Part shown: positions 1 through 6,418 of the stretch, piece by piece
How the letters are laid out: the number at the start of each line of letters is the position of its first letter
Numbering within the stretch: position 1 is the stretch's first letter
NCBI GenBank assembly: GCA_910585655.1
Contig: CAJUFW010000018.1
Coordinates: 16,628-30,991, forward strand
Source of the DNA: an uncultured Lachnospiraceae bacterium
GTDB taxonomy: Bacteria; Bacillota_A; Clostridia; Lachnospirales; Lachnospiraceae
Reading direction: 5' to 3'
DNA: 14,364 nucleotides
Translations under genes and position numbers: made by a program
Notes under the pieces: model-generated
What the model was told of the DNA's origin: nothing
The model's database searches: none
The model's input: only the letters and a program-made list of their open reading frames with translations

Positions 1-2
1 CA

Positions 3-545
3 GAACGTATGAAAACACCGAATACCGAGCATGGGCTTACAGAAAAAGGTCTGGAATTCCTGGCAGAAATGGAACGGCTCGGCATGATTATTGACGTTTC
101 CCATTTGTCCGACGCAGGTTTTTATGATGTTCTTGCTCATACCACAAAGCCTTTTGTTGCCAGTCACAGCAACGCCAGAAGCATTTGCCCGCATGTCCGC
201 AACTTAACGGACGATATGATCAAAAAGCTGGCACAACGAGGCGGCGTAACGGGGTTAAACTTCTGCGCGGACTTTTTGACCGAGGTTCCGTTCGGTACCA
301 AAAATCCTGGCACGATCGACGCGATTGTCGCGCACGCCCGCCATATCGCAGATGTCGGCGGCATCGAATGTCTGGGACTTGGAACCGATTACGACGGAAT
401 CAGTACCCACGAGGAACTCCCGGATGCCTCTTATATGGAGCGCCTGATCGACGCGCTCCAGACAAAGGGCGGCTTCCATGAACGGGAGTTGGATTTGATT
501 CTCGGCGAAAATGTATTACGCGTATACCGGGAGATTTTATCCTGA
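3..545 (+). CDS. Membrane dipeptidase (peptidase M19), C-terminal part
   Basis: This is the 3' part of an M19 (renal dipeptidase-type) zinc hydrolase, which cleaves dipeptides, including those with a C-terminal D-residue. The reading frame is open to the left window edge, so the N-terminal HxD zinc motif and the bridging Glu lie outside. Counting from the first Met at position 9, the fragment shows DVSHLS (His32) and ASHSN (His53), which match the two later zinc-ligand histidines of the family. These are followed by HVRNLTDDMIK, GGVTGLNF and GLGTDYDG, and the usual end ILGENVLRVYREIL. The stop is TGA at 543-545. No signal peptide can be judged. The gene converges on the minus-strand DUF308 gene across a hairpin-bearing gap. 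The family call is secure; the substrate is not known. Confidence 0.93.
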   Translation, partial: ERMKTPNTEHGLTEKGLEFLAEMERLGMIIDVSHLSDAGFYDVLAHTTKPFVASHSNARSICPHVRNLTDDMIKKLAQRGGVTGLNFCADFLTEVPFGTKNPGTIDAIVAHARHIADVGGIECLGLGTDYDGISTHEELPDASYMERLIDALQTKGGFHERELDLILGENVLRVYREILS

Positions 546-568
546 GCAGATAATACCGCAACGTAGGA

Positions 569-637
569 TTTTCCGCCTGCGGCGGGTCGCTTTAGCAACA
601 TATTACCGACCCGCCGCAGTGCGCTCCTTCCGGAAAA
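569..637. terminator. GC-rich hairpin between convergent genes, possible terminator
   Basis: A perfect 13-bp inverted repeat (CTGCGGCGGGTCG at 577-589, CGACCCGCCGCAG at 607-619) encloses a 17-nt loop. An outer arm pair, TTTTCCG (569-575) and CGGAAAA (631-637), can extend the structure with a one-sided bulge. It lies between the converging M19 and DUF308 genes, where a bidirectional stop is expected. Neither side has a good run of T, so efficient intrinsic termination is not certain. The rest of the gap (638-733) has no start codon with a ribosome binding site. Confidence 0.5.
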
Positions 638-733
638 CTTCTATCCGTTGACGCTGCAGCCTTCATATAGCTTTGCCTGCAGCTCATAAAATTCCCATGC
701 CCCTACAGTTTCATCTGTCTGTTCTATCCCTGT

Positions 734-1282
734 TTATTTTTTTCGGTAATTTTGCACTTGCTTGTCCAAATATAAAATCGTATACAGATCCGTTGCTCCG
801 CTGTATACCAGACTAATTCCAATCAAACGGAACAATAGCTCTGCTGTCTGAAAAGGATTGCCTATCATCAACAACCCTGCTGCGATACTGATAACTGCCA
901 GAATCAGCACCAGCAGCCAATTCGCATATCCTATCCGCTTTAGTTCTATCGCATGCTGCAGCTTATTGATTCCGCTTCCGGTAATGAAAAATCCCAAAAT
1001 AAACGGCGTCAGGGAAATCACCAAATGAACTTTATACAAAATAAAGCCACCAAAAAGCAGCAAAATCAGCCCGCTGGTCAAATCTCCCCGATAGGTTCCC
1101 TGCTGTCCGCGTAAAAAATACGTCAAGGTCTGAACAGCCCCTACTGCAATCAAAATCCATGCCAACATATAGCAAAGCGACCGCGCCGCCATGCCTGGCT
1201 GCCAGATCAGGATAATTCCTAAAATGAAAAAGAACACAGCCAGCGTAATGGTATTCCATTTTAATTCCTTGAAAAAATTCAT
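734..1282 (-). CDS. DUF308/HdeD-like small integral membrane protein
   Basis: This 182-residue, very hydrophobic protein has about six predicted membrane segments arranged as hairpin pairs (for example near residues 12-30, 33-55, 68-85, 90-107, 120-140 and 146-168). It shows the repeated pattern of the DUF308/HdeD family, such as FILGIILIWQPG early on and ISIAAGLLMIGNPFQT in the second half. HdeD of E. coli is linked to acid stress, but most family members have no known role and none is assigned here. The ATG is preceded by AGGAGG six bases upstream. The gene follows the ECF S-component gene by 21 bases and is probably co-transcribed with it. The frame stays open for 30 codons after the TAA stop (see findings). 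Confidence 0.82.
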   Translation of the reverse strand: MNFFKELKWNTITLAVFFFILGIILIWQPGMAARSLCYMLAWILIAVGAVQTLTYFLRGQQGTYRGDLTSGLILLLFGGFILYKVHLVISLTPFILGFFITGSGINKLQHAIELKRIGYANWLLVLILAVISIAAGLLMIGNPFQTAELLFRLIGISLVYSGATDLYTILYLDKQVQNYRKK

Positions 1283-1303
1283 CCGATCCTCCTAAGTCTG
1301 TCT

Positions 1304-1909
1304 TTATCCTATATTCCGGGTCGCCCGTTCGACTGCCTTGGCGATTGCCCCGCCAGCCAAACAGCTTGCCGGAAGTTCCAATAATCCGTTGAGTCCTACA
1401 AAGACGCAGACAAACAAAAAGATATTAAGCCCACCCAGAGAAGCATTCAACTCCTGAATATAGTCTGTTCTCCAAAAAAACACCAAAAGCATCCCCATAA
1501 AAAACAGGGTATTGAGCGCGGCTCCTATCAGCCCTCCGGCAAAATAAGAAACCGTATGTGTTTTATCAATCTTTTCCATCGCCTGAAAGCATACCCCGGT
1601 CAGCCATCCCATAAGAATTCTTGTCGGGACACAAACCAAAAAGGTTCCGATTGGATTAATACCAAGCAGCACCATTCCAAACGGACTCATCCCAAAGCAC
1701 TGCCAAAAACTGGTCAGCCCAAATACGGCTCCTAAGATGGCTCCCTCTTTTGGTCCTAATATCATCGCGCCGATCACCACCGGTATCGTCAAAAGAGAAA
1801 TCTCCAGTCCTGCCGTCCGCAGGTATCCGACTGGGGTAAAGGACATCAGTAACACAATCGCAATCAGTATGGTCAACTGTACCATCTTTAATGTTTTGCT
1901 GTTTTTCAT
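1304..1909 (-). CDS. ECF transporter S component (vitamin-type substrate-binding membrane subunit)
   Basis: This is a 201-residue, six-helix membrane protein of the ECF-transporter S-component class, which binds a vitamin or other micronutrient and docks on a shared energising module (EcfA, EcfA', EcfT). Recognisable stretches are LEISLLTIPVVIGAMILGPK, EGAILGAVFGLTSF and the INPIGTF...RILMGWLTG region, which resemble S components annotated for pantothenate or riboflavin. The substrate cannot be fixed from sequence. No EcfA or EcfT gene is nearby, so it would use a module encoded elsewhere (group II). An in-frame ATG lies five codons upstream at 1924. The start at 1909 is preferred because GGAGG lies eight bases before it, inside those codons. 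The upstream gap shows no FMN riboswitch signature. It is probably in one unit with the downstream DUF308 gene. Confidence 0.82.
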   Translation of the reverse strand: MKNSKTLKMVQLTILIAIVLLMSFTPVGYLRTAGLEISLLTIPVVIGAMILGPKEGAILGAVFGLTSFWQCFGMSPFGMVLLGINPIGTFLVCVPTRILMGWLTGVCFQAMEKIDKTHTVSYFAGGLIGAALNTLFFMGMLLVFFWRTDYIQELNASLGGLNIFLFVCVFVGLNGLLELPASCLAGGAIAKAVERATRNIG

Positions 1910-2033
1910 TTCTTTTTCCTCCATGTTCTGTTATTATTCCCAAAGACACGTCAAAGGCTTATCTATCCGCCTTCCGACCGCCCTTATCAGGATACAATAC
2001 ATACAAAGTTATTTCATTCGGCAAAAGCTTCTC

Positions 2034-2573
2034 TTATAAATACAGTTCCGGAATCCTTGCCTTTTCATCACCGTACATCACGGCAGCAAACTGGTTTTTC
2101 ACGGCAGCCTCGGTCTCCTCGGTATATTCCAGCCCAAGCGTATCGGCAGCCTGGTAAAATACCCGTGGCATCAGACACCGACCCCAGCCGTCGGAAGCTC
2201 CCTCAAAAGAAAGATCCAACAGATGTTCCGGAAAAATCGAGATTTGCTTTCCAGAAGTCTTATTGCACGCCAGAAGCTCCATCTGCCCATCCTCTTTGAT
2301 CCCGACTACCAGCTCATACACCGTCTTGTCGCTGTACGCTTCGTCACGCTCTGCATAAAATTTCTTTAATTCTTCGCTTCTTTCCACCACCATCCGCAGA
2401 CCTCCGAGTCTCCTGCGACCATGGCTGCTCCGAATCAAAGCAATCAGACGATCGACGCTTTCCTGGTTTAAGACATCGTTGCTGGCGCCTTTTCTCCAAT
2501 CTTCCCCACTTAAAAATTCAATCAGTGTGTCGATTTCCTTTTGGGATAATAAGGTCATGTTTTTTTCACTCAT
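2034..2573 (-). CDS. Uncharacterised 179-residue protein with a FliM/FliN-like N-terminal motif
   Basis: I do not recognise this family. The protein is soluble and acidic, with no signal peptide or membrane segment. Its N-terminus (residues 9-18, LSQKEIDTLI) resembles the LSQxEIDxLL peptide at the start of the flagellar switch proteins FliM and FliN. The remainder, with YELVVGIKEDGQMELLACN and ISIFPEHLLDLSFEG, does not look like the CheC-like or SpoA domains of those proteins. A basic patch, SSHGRRRLGG, lies near residues 49-58. The ATG at 2573 is supported by AAAGGAG nine bases upstream. The gene follows spoIIP by 82 bases but has its own sigma-A-type promoter in that gap. Neighbours give no functional clue beyond proximity to sporulation genes. 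Confidence 0.7.
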   Translation of the reverse strand: MSEKNMTLLSQKEIDTLIEFLSGEDWRKGASNDVLNQESVDRLIALIRSSHGRRRLGGLRMVVERSEELKKFYAERDEAYSDKTVYELVVGIKEDGQMELLACNKTSGKQISIFPEHLLDLSFEGASDGWGRCLMPRVFYQAADTLGLEYTEETEAAVKNQFAAVMYGDEKARIPELYL

Positions 2574-2612
2574 ACTACAATACTCCTTTCCGGTTTGTTC
2601 TTACCCGTTTCT

Positions 2613-2641
2613 ATTATACTGTTACCAAGGAAAAAACACAA
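2613..2641 (-). promoter_or_regulatory. Sigma-A-type promoter for the 2034-2573 gene
   Basis: On the minus strand, TTGTGT (2636-2641) is followed after exactly 17 bases by a perfect TATAAT (2613-2618). This lies about 40 bases upstream of the ATG at 2573, so transcription would begin near 2606. The -35 hexamer is weak (three of six matches). The promoter suggests that the gene can be expressed apart from the sporulation pair upstream. Confidence 0.6.
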
Positions 2642-2655
2642 GCCTTCCTTTGCGT

Positions 2656-3798
2656 TTAGTTTGTACCTCCCAGCACTTCCGCCAAAATCTGTGCCAACGG
2701 CTCCATTGCATTGACTGCCTCCGACACCGTATTTTCCTGAGTCCCGACTTCGATCAAAAGGCTTCTTGGCAAAAGACTTAAATTATATTCATACCCTTTT
2801 AGGAAAATCGGTTTGGTATAATCCGCCCAATGCTCCATTGCCTTTAGCTTTAACTGCAAAGAAAACGCCAGATTTTCTTTTAAATAAGGGTTGTACAGAT
2901 AAGAAATAGGGCCGTTCATATTCCGGCTTAAACCGTTAAAAAACATGATCTGCGCCGTTTCCTTTCCATTCACTGTCGTCACTCGCTTGTTCCCGCTGTC
3001 CCGGTGCAGGTCGATCACAACCTGAATGGAAGGATACTCCGAAAGCAGTTTTTGTGTTCCCTCTTTGGCATTGTCGTATGCCCGGTTCCGATCTAATTTT
3101 CCGTCTATCATATCATATGTCGTTTTGTCATGAATCACCTGATAACCATATGTTTCACTTAACAGCTTTGCCAGTTCCGTTCCCATCGCCACTACCGTAT
3201 CCTCTTGTACCCCGGCTCTGCTGTCTGAAAAAGCCTCGCTGGCATGGGTATGATGAATCAGGATTTGCGGCTGCGTCGCGTCCTTTACTACCGACAAATC
3301 CTTATTTAACAGCTCTTCTACCGGAAACAGCTCTTCGCTGGCATATGTAGAGGAATTGACGATATAAAAGTTTTGAATCAAATACGAATAATCTTTTCCT
3401 GCCCAAAGCTGTTCTATCTTTTCCAGGTTGGCTTCTATTCCTGTTTTCGGCTTTACCGGCTCTTCTAAAAAACCATCCCCATATACAATCTGTACCTGCC
3501 CGTTCAGGCTGACGCTCGTTTGCCCTCCTGCCGTCCCCTGACCGCTTCCGTCTTCCCCGTTCGCCGCTCCCACATAGCCACTCCCCTGCTGTGCGCCGCC
3601 TCTTCCCCCCTCTCCCTCCGTCTGACCGGAAAGCCAACTGCCGCTGGCAGCATACGTATACAGAGGATCGAGCAGATACGCCAGCCTTCGCAATACACCG
3701 CTTCCCCGATCCATTGCCAAAATTCCCACTGCCAACAGCAGCAAAAAGGGCAGAAGCCCATACTGCCACCTGCGTCTGCGCCCATAGACTTCTTTCAT
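2656..3798 (-). CDS. spoIIP: Stage II sporulation protein P (SpoIIP)
   Basis: SpoIIP is a membrane-anchored peptidoglycan amidase (with lytic transglycosylase activity in Bacillus) that works with SpoIID and SpoIIM to drive engulfment of the forespore. From the start used here the protein has 380 residues: a basic N-terminus, one membrane segment (about 14-29), a Gly/Ser/Gln-rich linker (about 53-95), and the catalytic domain from about 105. Zinc-site motifs are IHHTHASEAF (His182, His183, His185, Glu188), VIDLHRD (His265) and LLIEVGTQENT (Glu350). The frame continues upstream to a TTG at 3873. The ATG at 3798 is preferred because AGGGGGG lies eight bases before it and it leaves a normal short N-terminus. 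It follows gpr by 133 bases, the conserved gpr-spoIIP order, and is probably co-transcribed. Confidence 0.93.
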   Translation of the reverse strand: MKEVYGRRRRWQYGLLPFLLLLAVGILAMDRGSGVLRRLAYLLDPLYTYAASGSWLSGQTEGEGGRGGAQQGSGYVGAANGEDGSGQGTAGGQTSVSLNGQVQIVYGDGFLEEPVKPKTGIEANLEKIEQLWAGKDYSYLIQNFYIVNSSTYASEELFPVEELLNKDLSVVKDATQPQILIHHTHASEAFSDSRAGVQEDTVVAMGTELAKLLSETYGYQVIHDKTTYDMIDGKLDRNRAYDNAKEGTQKLLSEYPSIQVVIDLHRDSGNKRVTTVNGKETAQIMFFNGLSRNMNGPISYLYNPYLKENLAFSLQLKLKAMEHWADYTKPIFLKGYEYNLSLLPRSLLIEVGTQENTVSEAVNAMEPLAQILAEVLGGTN

Positions 3799-3931
3799 GG
3801 CAGCTTCCCCCCTAGCCGTTTCTTTTTGCAGATACTGCGTCTTTTTCTTTTGCCGCTGAAACTCTGCTTCCAACTATTTATATGAAGCCTGCCCTCTCTA
3901 TATGCTACGCCCTCTACACCATCTACGCTAT

Positions 3932-4771
3932 CTATGCCATTCTTCCTGCTTCCTCCCCTTGATTGTGAAAGCAGGCGTTTAGCCCTTCAGAAATACAATC
4001 CGCAATACAGACCACGGCTTCGTCGATGTTACGCGGCGTAACAAAAAAGCGGCGATCTTCCTGCATATCCATCACCATCGGCACTCCAATCGCAATAACA
4101 TCCGCTCCCAGGTTGTCCCGATTTAATACTTTTCGGTTATTGCCGACGCCGGAACCAGGGCAGATTCCGGTATTCGTAATTTGGATAGAAGCTGCCAGAC
4201 GGTCTCTGCTGCCAGCCGCCAGGGCATCGACGACAATCACCAAATCCGGATGGATTTCCCGGCAAACCCCTTCGATCACCTCGCTCGTCTCCATTCCGGT
4301 CTGCGCCATCACGCCAGGCGCCAAACCACTAACGGATTCCAAATGGTTCCGCTTGGCAAAGCCGTCTCCTAACTCCCGAATCAAATGTCTGGTAACAAAC
4401 AGCCCGTCAATCACTCTCGGACCCAAGGAGTCAAGTGTAACCTCCCGATTGCCCAGTCCCACGACCAAAATCTGCTTTTTTTTAGAAAAAGCCCGATACA
4501 TCCCCCGCAGTTCCTTTACTAAAATCTTGATTACTGTCTGCTGATGCTCGTCGTTACCCTCCATCAGCCGCCCGTCCTCTATCGTGACATAGGTTCCCAT
4601 CGGCTTCTCCATCTTTTTAGCGCCCTCTTCTGTCTCTATTACGACTGTCGTCACCAAAATATCCTCTGCCTCTTCGCGCTTTTCTAACACCACCCCTCGA
4701 ATCTCTACATGATCCTCGTCAAAGCTTTCCTTAACCTCCATCGCCAAATCCGTCCGAATTGATTGCGCCAT
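3932..4771 (-). CDS. gpr: Germination protease GPR (spore SASP protease, peptidase A25)
   Basis: GPR is made as a zymogen in the forespore and degrades the small acid-soluble DNA-binding proteins at germination. The protein has 279 residues, shorter than the roughly 370 of Bacillus GPR but containing the core. Family landmarks are IRTDLAMEVKE at the N-terminus (the region where Bacillus zymogens are trimmed), LVVGLGNREVTLDSLGP (Asp114), SGLAPGVMAQTGMET, VIVVDALAAGSRDRL (Asp182), the ITNTGICPGSGVGNNRK segment and IAIGVPMVMDM. The two Asp residues sit in the motifs carrying the proposed catalytic aspartates. An upstream in-frame ATG exists at 4798. The start at 4771 is preferred because AGGAGG lies nine bases before it. 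The gene is divergent from rpsT and upstream of spoIIP, as in many Firmicutes. A forespore-type promoter candidate lies just upstream. Confidence 0.95.
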   Translation of the reverse strand: MAQSIRTDLAMEVKESFDEDHVEIRGVVLEKREEAEDILVTTVVIETEEGAKKMEKPMGTYVTIEDGRLMEGNDEHQQTVIKILVKELRGMYRAFSKKKQILVVGLGNREVTLDSLGPRVIDGLFVTRHLIRELGDGFAKRNHLESVSGLAPGVMAQTGMETSEVIEGVCREIHPDLVIVVDALAAGSRDRLAASIQITNTGICPGSGVGNNRKVLNRDNLGADVIAIGVPMVMDMQEDRRFFVTPRNIDEAVVCIADCISEGLNACFHNQGEEAGRMA

Positions 4772-4805
4772 AACAGCTTCCCTCCTCTGTTTTTTCATTT
4801 CCTAT

Positions 4806-4834
4806 TAGTATCCCAATTTTCTGGCAAAAAATAC
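4806..4834 (-). promoter_or_regulatory. Candidate forespore (sigma-G/sigma-F-like) promoter for gpr
   Basis: Read on the minus strand, GTATT (4830-4834) is followed after 17 bases by GATACTA (4806-4812). This resembles the sigma-G pattern GNATR-N17/18-CATNNTA with one mismatch in each box. It would give a leader of roughly 28 bases before the gpr ATG at 4771, and it excludes the upstream ATG at 4798 as the main start. In Bacillus gpr is controlled by sigma-F and sigma-G. The assignment is by eye and moderate. Confidence 0.42.
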
Positions 4835-4863
4835 TTGACAGGCTTTCGTAATAAGACTATAAT
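4835..4863 (+). promoter_or_regulatory. Perfect-consensus sigma-A promoter of rpsT
   Basis: TTGACA (4835-4840), a 17-base spacer and TATAAT (4858-4863) match the vegetative consensus at all twelve positions. Transcription would start near 4870, giving a leader of about 79 bases before rpsT. Such strength fits a ribosomal protein gene. Its -35 box directly abuts the candidate gpr promoter on the other strand. Confidence 0.93.
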
Positions 4864-4875
4864 AAAGCAGTATGT

Positions 4876-4940
4876 TTTCATCGGAACGTCCGTGTCCGGG
4901 CTGATGAGACAGAAAATAGTTGAAACCATTGCATGGGAGG
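4876..4940 (+). promoter_or_regulatory. Structured rpsT mRNA leader, possible autoregulatory element
   Basis: The leader can form a seven-pair stem, TTTCATC (4876-4882) with GATGAGA (4903-4909) including one G.U. It encloses an inner small hairpin CGGA/TCCG. A second hairpin, CCAT-TGC-ATGG (4926-4936), takes up the first two bases of the ribosome binding site GGGAGG (4935-4940). This layout would allow S20 feedback on its own mRNA, as known for E. coli rpsT. It matches no leader family I can name. Pairing was worked out by hand, without energy calculation. Confidence 0.4.
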
Positions 4941-4948
4941 TGTAGAGG

Positions 4949-5212
4949 TTGGCTAATATTAAGTCTGCAAAAAAAAGAATTAAAGTCATTGAGACGAAAA
5001 CTATGAGAAACAAGGCTATTAAGTCTAAGGTAAAGACCGTAGTGAAAAAGGTAGAGACTGCCGTGGCTGCCGGTGATAAGTCTCTCGCTCAGACCAATTT
5101 AAAGGTCGCTATTTCCGAGCTGCAGAAAGCTTGCTCCAAGGGCGTTTATCACAAAAATACGGTTGCCAGAAAGGTTTCCCGTCTGACCAAGGCTGTAAAT
5201 AGCATTGCGTAA
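4949..5212 (+). CDS. rpsT: 30S ribosomal protein S20
   Basis: S20 binds 16S rRNA early in assembly of the small ribosomal subunit. The 87-residue, lysine-rich helical protein shows the typical start ANIKSAKKRIKV, the MRNKAIKSKVKT segment, and the end VYHKNTVARKVSRLTKAVNSIA. The start codon is TTG (4949-4951) with GGGAGG eight bases upstream; no other suitable start precedes ANIKSAKK. E. coli rpsT also uses UUG, where it is tied to autoregulation. The gene is monocistronic: it has a perfect promoter upstream and an intrinsic terminator 18 bases after the stop. It is divergent from gpr. Confidence 0.98.
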   Translation: MANIKSAKKRIKVIETKTMRNKAIKSKVKTVVKKVETAVAAGDKSLAQTNLKVAISELQKACSKGVYHKNTVARKVSRLTKAVNSIA

Positions 5213-5229
5213 ATAAATGCTTGATATTT

Positions 5230-5263
5230 AAAAGAGGTATCCTAACCCAGATACCTCTTTTTT
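5230..5263 (+). terminator. Intrinsic terminator of rpsT, usable from both sides
   Basis: A 12-bp perfect stem, AAAAGAGGTATC (5230-5241) with GATACCTCTTTT (5250-5261), has an eight-base loop and runs into six T at 5258-5263. On the minus strand the same hairpin is followed by TTTAAATAT, so it may also end the HipA-like gene that converges from the right. Confidence 0.93.
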
Positions 5264-5291
5264 GTGTCCTCTCGCTAAAGCAATCTGCCTT

Positions 5292-6416
5292 TTAGTTTTT
5301 CAAAATCTCCAAAATATTCCTCTGTATTTGTTTTTCTAACGCATTCAGTCTCCACTCCGGTAGATTGAATTTTGGATGACGCTCAAAGGTAAAATCTGCC
5401 AGCTCCATCAGTACGTTTCGTAACTTAGGAGTCAGACAATAGGACGCCGATTGCAGGAAAGAGTCTGCCAAACGTGGTCCTTTGCACGATAGATAGGCAT
5501 CTATTGCCTGAAAATCTTCCTCTTCTGCATAAGGTAGAAGAGAAATATTATGATCAAACAATGGTGCAAAATCGACAATCTCTTGCTTGTCATTATCAAT
5601 CAGAAAGCCGAAATTATTCTTATGCCTGTCCTCATTCATAATAACAGCGTCAAGTACAAACATCGTTTTTATCTCTTTTTCAAACTTCATACCCACGCAT
5701 TCATCCACTACCTCAAACATAGAACTGTTACTGAAATCAACCGCAGAATATGGTAAATATCCGTATTGTTCAGATGTAAAAATATTACAGACAGAACAAA
5801 TTTTGTTACTGGTGGAACGAAGCCCATATTCTACATATGGTATACCAAAATGTTTTGCGATCTGACTGGCATAGAACTCGGAGTAAGGTTCTAATCCAGC
5901 GTTTCTTGCGCCTGAACTACCACGTTTTAGCATTTTGATTTGTCCTTCTTCACGTATCCAACATTTCGCAAAACTTCCGTCTGTTCCATATTCAGGAGAA
6001 GTAGTAGACAGATTACGCCCGTGTAATCCACCTTCAAATGCAGTTCTGGCAATCACTTCATTGAAGTCATGGGTATAGAGAGAAACGTCCTTCCAACACA
6101 AATTGCTGTCATAAGACTTTACCCAAAAAGTATCTATCAAAGACAGTGCGTGGGAAATATCCAAATACCCTGTGATGGTATCGCATCCGCTAAGTTCTAA
6201 TAACTTTGCAATATTTTCCCTGTGCTTCGGCGCCCTTCTGTTACGGATAAAAACAGATAAATTGGATATCCAATCAGGCAATGCCTGAAACTGCCGATCC
6301 AGCACAATACGCTCATGTTCTGTAACATGAAATTCTGCAATCTCCACATCTTTATTCAGTAATTGATACCTCTTACCCTCTTCTTTCAAAAGCGTACCTG
6401 CATGTATCGTATCCAC
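5292..6416 (-). CDS. HipA-fold serine/threonine kinase-like protein (orphan)
   Basis: The 374-residue protein has a kinase core of the HipA/CtkA type. GTDGSFAKCWI (about 144-154) is the likely nucleotide loop and QIKMLKRGSS follows it. NEDRHKNNFG (261-270) carries the predicted catalytic Asp263, and VDFAPLFDHN (281-290) carries Asp288, which matches the metal-binding Asp of HipA. The N-terminal 130 residues do not look like the HipA N-terminal domain. HipA of E. coli phosphorylates glutamyl-tRNA synthetase; the target here is unknown. No HipB-like partner is adjacent. The gene overlaps the MATE stop: a GTG at 6422 sits one base from the Shine-Dalgarno sequence, while the GTG at 6416 is seven bases from AGG-AGG and is preferred. 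Base composition is AT-rich (21 of 60 GC at 5581-5640, versus 29 of 60 in galE at 9241-9300), suggesting transfer. Confidence 0.8.
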   Translation of the reverse strand: MDTIHAGTLLKEEGKRYQLLNKDVEIAEFHVTEHERIVLDRQFQALPDWISNLSVFIRNRRAPKHRENIAKLLELSGCDTITGYLDISHALSLIDTFWVKSYDSNLCWKDVSLYTHDFNEVIARTAFEGGLHGRNLSTTSPEYGTDGSFAKCWIREEGQIKMLKRGSSGARNAGLEPYSEFYASQIAKHFGIPYVEYGLRSTSNKICSVCNIFTSEQYGYLPYSAVDFSNSSMFEVVDECVGMKFEKEIKTMFVLDAVIMNEDRHKNNFGFLIDNDKQEIVDFAPLFDHNISLLPYAEEEDFQAIDAYLSCKGPRLADSFLQSASYCLTPKLRNVLMELADFTFERHPKFNLPEWRLNALEKQIQRNILEILKN

Positions 6417-6418
6417 TC

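Noticed and set aside
1910..2033. Riboswitch (FMN or similar) upstream of the ECF S component
   Set aside because: No FMN-type conserved blocks, expression platform or terminator/antiterminator pair could be found in the 124-base gap.
3520..3885. 121-codon plus-strand frame opposite spoIIP
   Set aside because: It is antisense to the Gly-rich linker of SpoIIP, has low-complexity composition and no ribosome binding site.
4901..4926. Hammerhead-ribozyme-like core (CTGATGAG ... GAAAC) in the rpsT leader
   Set aside because: The stem II candidate has only three pairs. The strand after GAAAC does not pair with the sequence before the would-be cleavage site, so stem III cannot form.
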